This document shows positions 47,101 through 56,803 of a stretch of DNA of 64,000 nucleotides, piece after piece. Origin of the DNA: Hirundichthys speculiger (taxonomy: Eukaryota > Chordata > Actinopteri > Beloniformes > Exocoetidae). The stretch is from positions 16,208 to 80,207 of the forward strand of contig JAGFBZ010001901.1 in NCBI GenBank assembly GCA_018398805.1, read 5' to 3'. The notes beneath the pieces are model-generated. The model had not been told where the DNA came from. It searched no databases and worked only from the letters and a program-made list of their open reading frames with translations. Within the stretch, counting starts at the first letter, position 1. Each line of letters starts with the position of its first letter. The translations under genes were made by a program, and so were the position numbers.

Positions 47101-50100
47101 CGGCAATGTGTCGCCGTCAGCTCGTCGCAGAGATGCCGCCGTCACTTTTGATTTATACTAGCGCAGTCTCCGCTATGTTATCCCATGCCACAACGCAAGA
47201 GCGACAATCACGAACTACCTAAACTTACTGAACTTATCTCTTGCGTTTTTTCACTTCCTCACTGTCTCGGCCGTATCCAGACCCACATTCATCGCAATCT
47301 CCCTCCATGAATTACTAGAATATGTGCTGTCTTTGTAGTGTGGAGAACGAGAATTGTACAGATGTGGGTACTTCCTCATTTTTTCGATGACGCACTCTTT
47401 TCTACGCGGATGTAGAATTGACCAATCGGAGGCCTGTTGCACCTGTCGACATGCCCCCATGAGTTGATTGAATTACGTAGCTTAAAAACAAAATTGACCG
47501 TTAGTATTAATCGGTTAGAGTTACTGTTATCGGTTAACGGTTAAACGATTAATCATGTGCATCCCTAGTCGTAACCTGAAAATTTCCTATGTAGAGACGT
47601 TCGTAAGTAGAGGTACCACTGTAGTTGTTTGAGAGGTTGAGCAATAAGACAGGAGAATATTTGAACTAATTTAAGAATATATATATATATTCTCATACAT
47701 ATTTGAGAATATTTGACTACTGAGAGACTGAAATGGGAGAATTGTGCAACAAATTAAAGAGGGAGATGGAAAAGTTCTTACAGACGATGACAGTTCATGG
47801 ACAAGATGACAGGAGTATAACAGTGAGGCAGTTTCCTTTGAGTTGAATGTTAAAATCTCCAATTTTACAGCAGAAATAAACATATTTACTACTTGATAGT
47901 AAATACAGAATTTTCTTCTGGATTAATAAAGTTCTATCTTGTCCACAGAGGTACACACATCAGTTTGTCATTATTGATGAGTAACTTCTCTCTTCAAACT
48001 CTGGGCCTCATTCATGAAATCCTCATAAATCTGTGAGTAAATATGCTCATAAATCTCTTCCCGACTGAAAGCCGACCCCAGATTCACAAACCCCGTGTAA
48101 AACCCAAGAATACAAATTGATCGCATGTTGGGAACACGCCCCTGCTAATCCCCATCCAGGAACCAGCATCGTAAAGGTCCATCCTCTAGCTGTGGACATG
48201 TTGCACGTTAAAAATAAAGAACGAACAAGAAGAAATTTTCACAGAAGTGGAGCAAAGAAATAGCTTTTTTTTTGTACACTGTGTTAGTACGGGCGTGGCA
48301 GGGAGTCTTCTGTTCAGCAAGGTTCAAGAGATCAAGCAAAAACGGCTTGTTCTGACAACTAATGCAAAAAGCAAAGAAAGAAATAAAACTAATAATAATT
48401 AAAATAAAATACCTGGAGAGTTCACAAAGCAGGATGCTGCCGATTGTGTCCAAGCACAACCGCCTCGCCTTCATGACACCGTCGGTGTGCTCTACAACGG
48501 CCTGAGTCGCTGCGTGGGCTTCTGTCAGCAGATCAGGTCCGTTTAATCAACCTACTGACACTTTAGGAAACAATCTGAAACTAAAACACCCGTCGATGAA
48601 GAAAAATGTGTTTTAAAGGTGTGTGCATGTTGTGAAAATAATATTCCAAATGTCTGAGAATGACAACCCCTCCTCATTTACACCACCGGTGCACCTGGTT
48701 GGAGGCGGGGCCAGGTTCTGTTCGTACCCACGACAACATGGGAAAAAGTTTACGCACAAATTTGTTCGGCTCACGTTTCATGAATGAGGCCCGCTGTGTG
48801 TAATTTATCCAGCAGGTTAAATGTTTAGAGAAATCCTCTTACTGTTCTCCAGACGGTCAGCCAGCTCCTCCAGTTTCATTCTCCTCAAGAAGTTCAGAGC
48901 GATTGTCAGGAACGACTCTCGGCTACTCTTCATCTGCTCTTCATCCTCCCCTTCCAACACCTCCCGCTGGCTCTCTAAGCATTCTGGGTAATCTGGACTC
49001 AGAAGCTTCTTGATCTTTTTCAATTCATTCCTCACAAAACTGACGACGTTGTCCTCTAGGAGCTAAAAGAGAAGAATTTGACAGTTTACTGCTCTTCAAC
49101 AAGCATCACGGAGATGACTGTCAACGGAACAGATGTAGAAGAAGTCGAACATGTACTGACCAGAAATTTGGCATCCAGGTCTGTTTGATGCTGCTGGGCG
49201 GGCGGACCACTGGGAGACTCTGGGACCTGCTGCTCCATCCTGTGGAGAAATCATGAATTAGTTCAAATCTCATCTCCCCCAGCAGAGACAAACACAAGTA
49301 AAAGGCTAAACTGTTAATTTCTTAAGTTCATACCTTTCAAAAAGACAAGGGTCTGATTTAGGACTTTCCATCCTCCTCCTGATAAAAAAAAAAAAAAAAA
49401 TGAATATTTTAAAAAGTCCAGCATTTGACTGGTCACCTGACTGGTCAGCTTCATTACTTAATATAAATTCATCTGATGTGGTATAAAAAATATATATATA
49501 AAAAAAATCACTCCCCGTACAAGTGTCATGAATGTAAAATTTAACTGTAGAGACCAAAACATGTAAATATGTTTAATTCTAGTGCAAAGTTGGCGAGTCA
49601 ATGTTCTGGAGCCAGGACCTAGTGGTCCGGAGACGAACTACAACAAAAAGGATTTTTCTGGTTGACCTTCAATCTGGAAGTGGGATGGTTGCCGCTTGTG
49701 TGAAACATCACCCATTTAGATTTAATTAATAAAGTTTTCTGCATCTGGACGAACGTGAATGATTAATTCATGCCCAGGGGTCAGTCTCATCCAAACGTCC
49801 ACGCTGTCATTTGTCAATAACAGTCTTGGCAGAGTGTTGTGTTACTGTGACAACCAGCTGGAGGTGAAGAGCTGACAACCATGGTGACACAACTAAGTAG
49901 GGCTGCAGCTATCGATTCTTTTTGTAATCGATTAATCTAGCACCTTATCGATCGATTAATCGATGAATCGGATTTTTTTCCCCCCCTATTTTAAAACAAC
50001 CAAAACAACAAAAATTATGTGGCTTTGAATGATCAAGCATTTGACTTTTTTATTGGCTTCAAAAAGCGTGTTTAGTGCAAGTGCCAACAAGTACAACACA

Positions 50101-51790
50101 GTTAACTCACTGCAAGTTTGAACATAAAATATTACAAAAGGAGAGGATCTCTGGGGCAGTGTTTCCGCTAGAAAAAATTGGCACCGGACAATGTGACCAG
50201 CAGGTTTTCAATTTACCGGACAAATGTTTCAAGCCTCCATAACCGCGGAGCGCTGTCATTAAGGAGACGGCATCTCTGCGCACCTGTGGCATCAGTGAGT
50301 GGAGCTGTGGCTGGAGCCGACTCGTCCTCACACACTACTCATTCGTCAAAAAAAGTATATGTTTTTTCATAAAATGATGTGGAAATTACCCATTTTATTA
50401 CAACTGAAATTGTGCTTGGGAGGAGGATTTTCACCGGACATTTTGACCGGAGAGAATGAGATTATAAAATACCGGACTTCGGCATATTTTACCGGACAAC
50501 GGAAACTCTGTCTGGGGTATGCCTGTCGTGTGAGGGAGAGGGAGATGAGATGAAGGTGCATACGTGTGTGTGTAAAGCAGCAGTTTTTGGGGGCTATGCT
50601 CTCTTTCAGTTGAACGTGAATACGTTTACTACTTAAAAACATCAAGCTAAACATCATATTTTGTTAAACCACAACACGACATCGCTACAAATACAGTAGG
50701 GCAGGCTATGTAACGTTAACTTACCTTGTTTCAGCGACTCTTGGTGAAGCAGCATGGAGCGATGTTTTCGGCTTAGATACTGATTCACTGACGTCGTACT
50801 GTTGTGGTATGCCAGTTCAACTTTGCAGTAAATACACTGCACCTTGTGCTCTCCCTTTTTTAGGATGTAATGATCCCAAACTTTCGACAATCTCTGCCAT
50901 TTACGGCCACCCTGACTCTCCGCCATCGCGCCGCCGCCGAGTAAATACGCGCCCGTGGTGTGTTCCTTGACAACGGCCCGTGTGGAACAATATCCCCGCG
51001 TGAGATCCCAGCGCGCCATAAAAACGCGGAATAAAACGACGCTTCGAGGCAGAGTTTTTTGCCTCGATGCATTTTTGTAATCGAATTAATCGAGTAACTC
51101 GATGAATTGTTTCAGCCCTACAACTAAGCATCGCTGGCCTAGATTTGGACATTTCTTTTTCATATCATTGGTTTGTACAACTCCAGATGAGCGAAACACT
51201 TTGTAAACAGAGTGAGTGGAAGTCGTTTTTCAGAGATTACTAGCGATATTTTCTTTTGTCATGTTTACGTGCGCCTTCTCAACCTACAAAGCCTCTTGAG
51301 CTCAAACACGTGTTGCATGTCCCGTCGCTGGATCAGCCAAAGATCACGGAGCTTTCCCACCACCAGAGTTCATATGCCAGAGTAGCTGCATCAAGACCGC
51401 ACACACCTGTGTGGTTGGTGTGTTCACACACATCAGTGCTCCTTTGGGCTGACCGAAACAGGGCCAGTGTGAAAACAACCTTAGACATGCAACTATTCCC
51501 AATTTTATTATTTATCATTTCTCTGACTGATGACCTTTAGATTTAGTTTTTTCTTTTAATTGACAGAACACAAAACTGCCTTCTTTTTAAATGAATTATA
51601 AATATAATATTTTCTCCATTTACTTTCTAAGAATGGCTACTTAGCTTACTGTTTAACAGGAGGCTTCTTAAAGGGATACTCCAACATTTTGTTGATGGAT
51701 GATTAGAGTGGGGCCAAAGGTTTTTTTTTTTTTTTTTTTTTTTTTGGGGGGGGGGGGCATGTGTACTGAGGGTTTGGGTGCATGAGAGAG

Positions 51791-51858
<68 letters not shown>

Positions 51859-53362
51859 GATGACTGGGTGTTGATCTAACCCTGGGTAAGTGATGGCTTT
51901 TCAGTTGTTTTTTGTTCTTTTTCTTGTTATTTTAATGACTGTTTTTATAATGTAAAGCACTTTGTGTTACGCAGGTATGAAAATTTGTTTATAAATAAAT
52001 TTGATTTGATTTGATTTTTGGTATTTCCTTATTTGCAGTCAACCCCAGAGTTTGATGAGACAAAAGCCTTTGCTCAACTTGCTTAGTATATCTGCTAGTA
52101 TGTTTTTAATTCGGAATTAATTATTCTGAATTAAATAATTCAGAATTAAACTATTTTGCTTCGAGTTTACATACAATAGTAATTCCGAATTGAGATTTAC
52201 ATGGAAAACACGTTTGATCGGCTTCATCCAATTCCACTTAAGGTCTGGGGGTTGGGAAGGATTCTGATTGGATAGACGTGTTTACGTCTACCAGAAGAAA
52301 AGAAACTTACTTGATTAGCAACAACATGGAGGACTACATTATTAGCATCCTTTTTGGATTTGTTAAACCTCCTTCATTTAACCTGGCCGCTACAACTTTG
52401 AAAAGCTCACAATTTTTATGTTTCCTGCCATCTGTTCTTTTAATTATTTCCAGTTCCTCCAAGCTATTTATTAAATAAATCGTCTCTGCTCTTGAACACC
52501 GTTTACTGCGTGCTGCCATCTTGAAACTTTGTTTCGGAAACCAGCCCAGCGCAGAATATAAGCGTCATCGCGACAGACGGGCAAGAGAACGAGCATGCGC
52601 AGAAAGACCGGAATTAATTTAAAGCGGAATGAGTGTTTACATGACCGCGGAATTATTCTATTCGGATTTAAAATCAGAATAAACCAGCCACTTACTTCAG
52701 AATTAAGTTTAATTTGGAATGGACATTTTCATTCGGAATTAGGTGTTTACATGGTAATTTTTAATCATTTTAAATCGGATTTAATTTTAATTCTGAATTA
52801 AAGAGGAATTAAACTTCCCATGTAAACGGTTCATCTCACCTCTTTGCAGCAGAAGGTTGGTCTCCTTTAAAATCAAGAATAATGTCCTTTGACCAGTCAC
52901 TTTGCAAAGACAGACAGCTGGGTTCATGTCCATGAGACACAGCTTTCAGGAGGAGGCTGATAGAAAGAAAAATATTATTTTAAGTTTATAATGTGCAAGT
53001 CCTATTTATCTGAAGGAGTGTGCATCTAGCAAATTTATGTTTTTTGGATCATATTTGGCAGCTTTTAGATACTGCTTACCTCTTTGAAGAACAGGCTTGA
53101 TCCTCTTTAAAAGTAATGTCATCAGTCTTTCCCTGGTCCTTCAAAGACCCACGGCTGGGTCCAGGTCCAGGTTCAGGTTCAGGTTTATTCCTGTAATAAT
53201 GATGGTTTGGTTTTGTGAGTACTGAGCTCTGACACTCAAAAGAGTCATGGATAGTTAGAGATGATCATCTCACCTCTGAGCTTTGCTCTGACTCTCATGT
53301 TCCCCACATGGAGTGGTTTTAGAGGGAGGGACCCCCTCCTGTCTGTCCTCTCTCTGATCCAT
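34604..53362 (-). CDS. NLR gene 2: intact NLRC3-like receptor, 1192 residues predicted
   Basis: Gene-level span; exons: 53362-53274, 53190-53080, 52956-52840, 49378-49334, 49239-49161, 49062-48843, 42842-41048, 39969-39796, 39697-39524, 39113-38940, 35298-35252, 35157-34604. All have GT/AG borders and the sum is 3579 nt in one frame. Approximate protein map: N-terminal repeats 1-120, linker 121-147, helical segment 148-220, FISNA about 225-300, NACHT with P-loop GVAGIGKT at 318-325 and Walker B FDGLDE at 391-396, winged-helix part to 818, LRRs 819-992, linker to 1008, B30.2 to 1192. Such receptors are cytosolic innate immune sensors or regulators by family knowledge. A further terminal exon cannot be excluded, but the B30.2 exon carries its own stop. 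Confidence 0.9.
35252..35298 (-). CDS. Gene 2 exon: 47-nt linker
   Basis: Encodes [15 protein letters not shown], like gene 1. Its acceptor is preceded by an unbroken C-run on the minus strand (G-run 35304-35319), a homopolymer polypyrimidine tract. Confidence 0.92.
35966..36229 (-). mobile_element. SINE-like repeat with GGAT end
   Basis: Starts with CATCCATCCATCCATTATCT and shares GCCTATCCCAGCCGTCTACG with the SINE at 28954-29192. The remainder (ACATGCATGTCTTTGGACTG, GGAAACCCACACAAGC) is a widespread fish repeat body. The tRNA head is not visible. Confidence 0.7.
36363..36960. mobile_element. MITE fragment related to 56321-56803
   Basis: Begins CCCTATTGGCCCAAATATAG with GACGA repeats (ATTATAAGACGACCCCTATT), like the ends of the element at 56321. 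No matching right end was found. Confidence 0.55.
37175..38727 (+). mobile_element. L2-type LINE, 5' truncated and broken
   Basis: Reverse transcriptase pieces: [20 protein letters not shown], then [20 protein letters not shown] near 37430, [20 protein letters not shown] (active-site variant TDD), and [19 protein letters not shown]. Stops and frameshifts show it is dead. It interrupts intron sequence that is continuous in gene 1 at about 6486, so it arrived after the duplication. Confidence 0.85.
38940..39113 (-). CDS. Gene 2 exon: LRR exon 3 (174 nt)
   Basis: Encodes [18 protein letters not shown] and [19 protein letters not shown], with acceptor CTGCAG and donor GTAGGA. It differs from gene 1 by only a few residues. 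Confidence 0.94.
39524..39697 (-). CDS. Gene 2 exon: LRR exon 2 (174 nt)
   Basis: Encodes [18 protein letters not shown] and [19 protein letters not shown], with acceptor TTACTTTCAG and donor GTCAGG. Confidence 0.94.
39796..39969 (-). CDS. Gene 2 exon: LRR exon 1 (174 nt)
   Basis: Encodes [18 protein letters not shown] and [19 protein letters not shown]. The acceptor is TTTATTTAG and the donor GTTAGT. It joins the NACHT exon through a split Leu codon. Confidence 0.94.
40050..40960 (+). mobile_element. RTE-type LINE 3' fragment (intron, gene 2)
   Basis: Counterpart of 9240-10080. Remnants of the C-terminal RTE block include GTGACATGTGGATCAGTGCA at 40498 and the downstream TTGGCTGAAGACAGGAGAGG. 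Frames are broken. Intron position is conserved between the genes. Confidence 0.55.
41048..42842 (-). CDS. Gene 2 exon: FISNA-NACHT with winged-helix region
   Basis: A 1795-nt exon open throughout. FISNA starts near [25 protein letters not shown] shows the P-loop [28 protein letters not shown], Walker [17 protein letters not shown], and the sensor-like [24 protein letters not shown] hydrolyses or exchanges ATP/dATP to drive assembly. The exon ends [16 protein letters not shown] with a split Leu codon at GTAAGT. The homopolymer at 41292-41297 has six T, which keeps the frame. Confidence 0.95.
43340..44930 (+). mobile_element. RTE-type LINE: endonuclease and linker region
   Basis: An apurinic-endonuclease-like N-terminus reads [20 protein letters not shown]. 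After a frameshift, a 283-codon frame (43752-44603) has [40 protein letters not shown] and [13 protein letters not shown], the GDFNAH and SDH-type catalytic blocks of RTE endonucleases. It continues to [20 protein letters not shown] before the element stops. The RT domain is missing. The 370 bases before it (42965-43340), rich in CACTACCCGCTA-type repeats, are unexplained. Confidence 0.85.
45800..46640 (+). mobile_element. Older degenerate RTE-like LINE piece
   Basis: Frame pieces [20 protein letters not shown] and [20 protein letters not shown] (46228-46419) are typical of the linker following the endonuclease in a second fish RTE lineage. Upstream DNA encodes a decayed [11 protein letters not shown] block near 45990-46030. 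Stops and indels are frequent. Confidence 0.65.
46947..47567. mobile_element. Nested hAT MITE carrying a MADF-domain-like frame
   Basis: Ends are TAAGGATGCACAT and ATGTGCATCCCTA. It is flanked exactly by GTCGTAAC at 46939-46946 and 47568-47575. The element contains the minus-strand frame at 47251-47460. Confidence 0.88.
47251..47460 (-). CDS. MADF-like DNA-binding domain fragment inside a hAT
   Basis: Reads [20 protein letters not shown] and then [16 protein letters not shown], the pattern of a MADF (Adf1/SANT-like) domain: helix with KYP-x-LY, then SW-x-x-IA. It ends at a stop soon after, so only the N-terminal half or a single exon is present. MADF frames are more usual in Harbinger-type partner proteins than in hAT elements, so capture is suspected. 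Confidence 0.5.
   Translation of the reverse strand: MGACRQVQQASDWSILHPRRKECVIEKMRKYPHLYNSRSPHYKDSTYSSNSWREIAMNVGLDTAETVRK
48003..48792. mobile_element. MITE with GGGCCTCATTCATGAAA ends
   Basis: Terminal inverted repeats GGGCCTCATTCATGAAA and TTTCATGAATGAGGCCC are perfect over 17 bases. There is no transposase. A Harbinger-like assignment rests on end sequence only. It lies just downstream of the 48843-49062 exon of gene 2, within the following intron. Confidence 0.75.
48843..49062 (-). CDS. Gene 2 exon: N-terminal helical segment
   Basis: Encodes [20 protein letters not shown], then [20 protein letters not shown], and [20 protein letters not shown]. This is the death-fold-like segment before FISNA. 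It is 220 nt, acceptor CTTTTAG, donor GTAAGA, splitting an Asn codon with the NACHT exon. Confidence 0.9.
49161..49239 (-). CDS. Gene 2 exon: short linker exon ([15 protein letters not shown])
   Basis: Encodes [20 protein letters not shown] and LDAKFL. This Pro/Gln-rich linker is highly conserved among fish NLRC3-like proteins. It is 79 nt with acceptor CTCCACAG and donor GTCAGT. Confidence 0.88.
49334..49378 (-). CDS. Gene 2 exon: 45-nt N-terminal repeat piece
   Basis: Encodes [15 protein letters not shown] after the acceptor ATCAG and before GTATGA, in phase on both sides. It resembles a shortened N-terminal repeat. No counterpart was found in gene 1. Confidence 0.72.
49898..51120 (-). mobile_element. 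hAT element remnant with BED zinc-finger exon
   Basis: Ends TAGGGCTGCAGCTATCGATT and GAATTGTTTCAGCCCTA lie between exact CAACTAAG octamers (49890-49897, 51121-51128). It keeps the first transposase exon but not the catalytic core. Confidence 0.9.
50725..50926 (-). CDS. BED zinc-finger exon of the hAT transposase
   Basis: ATG at 50926 starts [20 protein letters not shown], followed by a BED finger: [10 protein letters not shown] (C-x2-C) and NQYLSRKH with the His ligands. It ends at a good donor, CAAG|GTAAGT. It would bind transposon ends in an intact hAT; here the remaining exons are gone. Confidence 0.75.
51717..51860. repeat. T/G homopolymers and (AG)n microsatellite
   Basis: About 25 T then 11 G at 51720-51757, and an AG array with small interruptions at 51785-51854. 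It is followed by a retroelement-like tail (AATAAATTTGATTTGATTTG at about 51995-52016). Confidence 0.92.
52100..52829. mobile_element. MITE with AATTCGGAATTA-type ends and a SANT-like frame
   Basis: The flanks are packed with AATTC-GAATT palindromes (TTCGGAATTAATTATTCTGA on the left, TTAATTCTGAATTAAAGAGG on the right) and repeated ACATGG motifs. The minus strand at 52519-52334 starts [20 protein letters not shown] and continues [20 protein letters not shown], resembling a Myb/SANT-like domain of Harbinger accessory proteins. Exact ends are uncertain. Confidence 0.5.
52840..52956 (-). CDS. Gene 2 exon: N-terminal repeat copy 2 (117 nt)
   Basis: Encodes [20 protein letters not shown] and [13 protein letters not shown] between the acceptor CTATCAG and GTGAGA. 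It has the Pro-Ser-Cys-x-Ser core of the repeat and is in phase. Confidence 0.82.
53080..53190 (-). CDS. Gene 2 exon: N-terminal repeat copy 1 (111 nt)
   Basis: Encodes [20 protein letters not shown] and [17 protein letters not shown], with acceptor TTACAG and donor GTAAGC. The conserved Cys of the repeat core is replaced by Arg. The Glu-Pro/Gly-Pro lead-in is expanded. Confidence 0.8.
53274..53362 (-). CDS. Gene 2 first coding exon (start codon at 53362)
   Basis: ATG at 53362 opens [20 protein letters not shown] and EHESQSKAQ, very close to the known N-terminus of fish NLRC3-like proteins. It ends at CAGAG|GTGAG. It has the same length, 89 nt, as gene 1. Confidence 0.86.
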
Positions 53363-53829
53363 GCTGCTGGATGCTCGTCCACGCCTAGTGGTCAGTCGAG
53401 GAACTGCAGCTCCATATAGTTCCACAAAGGCTTTGACTCAGCAGTTGGGATGCTGGCTCTTAGGTTATTATCACTTTTTATGTCTCTAGGTACCATTATT
53501 AAACACAAAATTCACCTCAGGTCATTATTTAAAAGTAGATTTTTAAGAAACGTCTTCTGTGGGAGCACAAACCCGGAACTCCATAGGAATGCCGTGTTTC
53601 ATCCGGGGCCGAGACCCCGGGACTTACAAGGTCTGGCGACGCCCCTGCGCTAAGCTACCCGCTCGCCTTCCTTCCACATTAGTGAAGCATAACGTTAAAA
53701 AGCTTTACTGAGGCACATTTATTCATGCACCGGTAAAAATCCCCCTGCTCCGGGTAACGGACCCTGACCACATGGAGGACATTTAACGGTTAACGGACTC
53801 TGACCACACGGAGGACATTTAAACCCGTT

Positions 53830-54010
53830 CACTCCTTCGTTATGACGTTACTTGCGGCTGTGAACCGTTAGCGTCGACTATCTGCGGCAGAAACTAAAAT
53901 CGAGACAACTGATAAAAAAAAGTGACAGTTTAAACGCTGCCTGCATTACCTTAATGTTTACGTTTACACGGAGAAATCCACCTGCGACACAAATGTGGAG
54001 CAGTCCCATC
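53830..54010 (-). promoter_or_regulatory. NLR upstream block and putative 5' UTR exon of gene 2
   Basis: Shares CTATCTGCGGCAG and GCAGAAACTAAA with the other blocks. The minus-strand donor ATTAAG|GTAATG after 53950 is at the same place. It lies about 0.5 kb upstream of the start-codon exon, the best evidence that the block is a leader exon. The transcription start is not defined. Confidence 0.5.
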
Positions 54011-54931
54011 GGCCTTCGCATCTATTGTAGAAATTACGGTATCAAAGAGCCGTAAATGTGTAATATAATCTATGTATAGTGATTACTTTATGATGACATC
54101 TTTTCTTTATATTAATTTATAATAACATAGTTCACTGTACTGCAATATAATATGATATATTTTATTTCCTGGGAAGTTACAGAGATTTTTAAAGGCAAAG
54201 TTCACTTAAATACCACTTTTTCTGATTCAAAACAAAAAGAGGTTCTTTGGTTTGGCTCGGTACCGTAAAGTGTCATATAGACGCGCCTCTACAGTCCTCT
54301 ACTGTCAGGACACATCCCCTCCCCCCCTTTTTTTTAATGGCAACGTATCTAGCAAATACAGATTTACAAAATAAAATTGTACAAATTACAAAATAAAAAG
54401 AATACAAAAATTTACTCCATCTCGGGGGAGAAAATAGGTAGCAAGGGTCAAAACTGATCTTGATCATCTTTGCATTTATGAAGATTGATTAGGAATTTAC
54501 AAATGTTTTTTTTTTCTGTGTTTGTATGCATGCACTATCGTGATGGAAACCAAAGGGAACATGTTTCAGGAGTAAAATAAAATGTTCAGAAATGATACAA
54601 CAACAAAGCTGCCAGAAAAGATGTTGTTCCTGTTACTATTTTTATTTATTTCAATTGCCGAATGAGAATATCCAACACCAAATTTATCAAGGGTATGTAA
54701 AAATAAAATTACACTCTACAGTGTAGTACAGAGCCCTGGAGGTGACATGGAAATTATTTTTTTTATCTTGTGCGCACGACTTTTTATCTCGCGCTTGCGA
54801 CTTATTATCTCACGTGAGTTAGGTGTCATGAATATTGTTGTTTTTTAAATTACTTTTTTACAAGTTATGCACGTGAGTTACTATTCTGCAGTCAATGAGA
54901 ATAGAATAGGTCAATTGTAATGGATCTAGAC

Positions 54932-55081
54932 CAGGGGTGTCAACTTGTTTCATTCAATCAACCGAACTGGTTCAGACCTTCAGTGAAGACAGTTAGTTGA
55001 TTGACTAAAACAAGTCAGCTGTGTGTCTGCATGGTTGGAACAAAAACCTGCAGCCACACGGCCCTTTCATGGACACCTGTG
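54932..55081. mobile_element. Short hAT MITE (150 bp)
   Basis: Starts CAGGGGTGTC and ends GACACCTGTG, between ATCTAGAC octamers at 54924-54931 and 55082-55089. The right octamer is also the left target copy of the next element. Confidence 0.65.
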
Positions 55082-55089
55082 ATCTAGAC

Positions 55090-56009
55090 CAGTGGTTCTC
55101 AACTGGTGGGTCGTGACCCAAAAGTGGATCGCAGAGCCGTTTTCAGTGGGTCGTGGGCCTTTGCCTAGGGAAGGAAATGCTAAAAAAAAAAAAAAAATGC
55201 GTGTCATTCATACTCCTTAACAGTAGATGGCGATAATGCTCTGTAATGCGAGTTGACACCCGCCAGTTCACACTATAGAAAAAGACCTGCAATGTTTGTT
55301 TACATATGTTGATAATTGTGAAACACTGATACAACGAAGAATATATGAGATATGGATTTTCTTATCTTGAAGACAAAGGTCAGTGAGTTGTTATTCAGAT
55401 AAAACTATATATTTTGAGTTCTTTTTGAAACTACTGCTCAGTGGTTGCACTGTTTTATTTTATATTTGTGCATAAAAGCACTCTTGAGTCTTAAAAATGG
55501 CTGTTAATGAAATGTTCTGATTGTTATGTCAGCTTTATGATTAATGCTTAAATAAGTGACTAGATAGTTTTAATAGGAAATTGTTATATATTCAGGAAGT
55601 CGGTACTCAGCAAATGCTACATATTTGAGTTCTTTTTGAAACTACTGCTCAGTGGTTGTACTTTTTTATTTCATGTTTGTGCATGTTGAGTCTGTTAAAA
55701 AAGACTGAAGTTACTGACGTGAAGTGTTTTGGATTTAATTAAAATGCAGCTAATTGAGCAACAAAAAGAATATTTCCCACTTGAAGTCATTTTGGTTATG
55801 CTATTTTGGTTTTTGCCATTTTGGTTCACCAATAAACTTATTTTTTTGTGTTGGCATTCTGTAATATTCTATTTTACTATCTCTGTTTCAAACTGCACGA
55901 TCTTTTCATTCAATAAATCTGAGAAGTTGGAAATTTTCCTTGATTTGGGTCGCGGCTTGTCATTAAGGGTGATGGTGGGTCCTGAAGCCAGACCAGTTGA
56001 GAACCACTG
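55090..56009. mobile_element. hAT element, 920 bp, no transposase
   Basis: Perfect 17-bp inverted ends CAGTGGTTCTCAACTGG and CCAGTTGAGAACCACTG. Flanks are ATCTAGAC and ATGTAGAC (7 of 8). The interior is AT-rich and the ORF at 55729-56010 has no recognisable domain. Confidence 0.85.
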
Positions 56010-56320
56010 ATGTAGACAGTCTCATCATTTTATTTTTTAAGTTAGGAATGCTTCATAAAGAGATACTTAGAAGCTTAGCCTTACATGGGTTTATTTTAAG
56101 CTGGAGGCATCTTATCAGAATCGCTGGAGAACACAAATTCAGCCGTTGACAGTTTTCGGACTTGCAGGATATCATTGGTTTTATAAGTGAGCAATCGAGA
56201 GGCCCTGGGAGACATAATGGTTATCGGTTAAAATGCCTTCATTTTACCTTCTACGGGGGCACTTCTTTCAAGCCTTTGATCGAGTGGAAGTGTGTATGAA
56301 AATGCACGCTAGTTACAGTA

Positions 56321-56803
56321 CCGTATTGGCCTGAATATAGGACGATATTTTATTCTAGAAATCATATTCTCAAAAAAGGGGCTCGTCTTATAATCGAGGT
56401 CTTGACTTTTCTGTTGTTGTTACACACCTGCGCCACTAGATGGAGCCGCACCAAAGTAATCAGTAAGAATGGAGCATCACATGGAGCAGATCTGATGTTT
56501 ATTAACATAATAAACAGCAGTTTATCAAATAGTACTATACCTTGATCATCAATAACATAGAAACTTGACACATTCCTTACCTTAAGTATGGTAGCAGACT
56601 TCCTAAAAAGATGAAATCATTAAAATGTTTAACAATACAGCAAAATGTTAACTCTGTGAGTGTTTCTACAATGATTGTACAACAAGAAGTTGTTTGATGA
56701 ATAACCTTCTGTCTTTAACACATTTTTATTTTCCCAAAATGATATCTGAAAAATAGGGGTCGTCTTATAATCAGAGTCGTTCTATATTCGGGCCAATACG
56801 GTA
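56321..56803. mobile_element. MITE with CCGTATTGGCC ends
   Basis: Left ACCGTATTGGCCTGAATATA and right TATATTCGGGCCAATACGGT are inverted repeats with one or two mismatches. A relative is at 36363. Superfamily not assigned. Confidence 0.75.

Larger units (their letters stand above)
46654..47621. mobile_element. Mariner-type MITE, split by a nested hAT
   Basis: Inverted ends CAGTGGTACCTCTATTTACGA and CGTAAGTAGAGGTACCACTG lie between TA dinucleotides, the Tc/mariner target. About 340 bases belong to the element. The rest is the nested hAT at 46947-47567. Confidence 0.75.

Noticed and set aside
50107..50657. ORFs on both strands within 50107-50657
   Set aside because: They lie in the non-coding interior of the hAT remnant 49898-51120 and show no BED or transposase motif.
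55729..56010. 93-codon plus-strand ORF, hydrophobic in part
   Set aside because: It is inside a hAT element and reaches into its inverted end; the composition follows AT-rich DNA.
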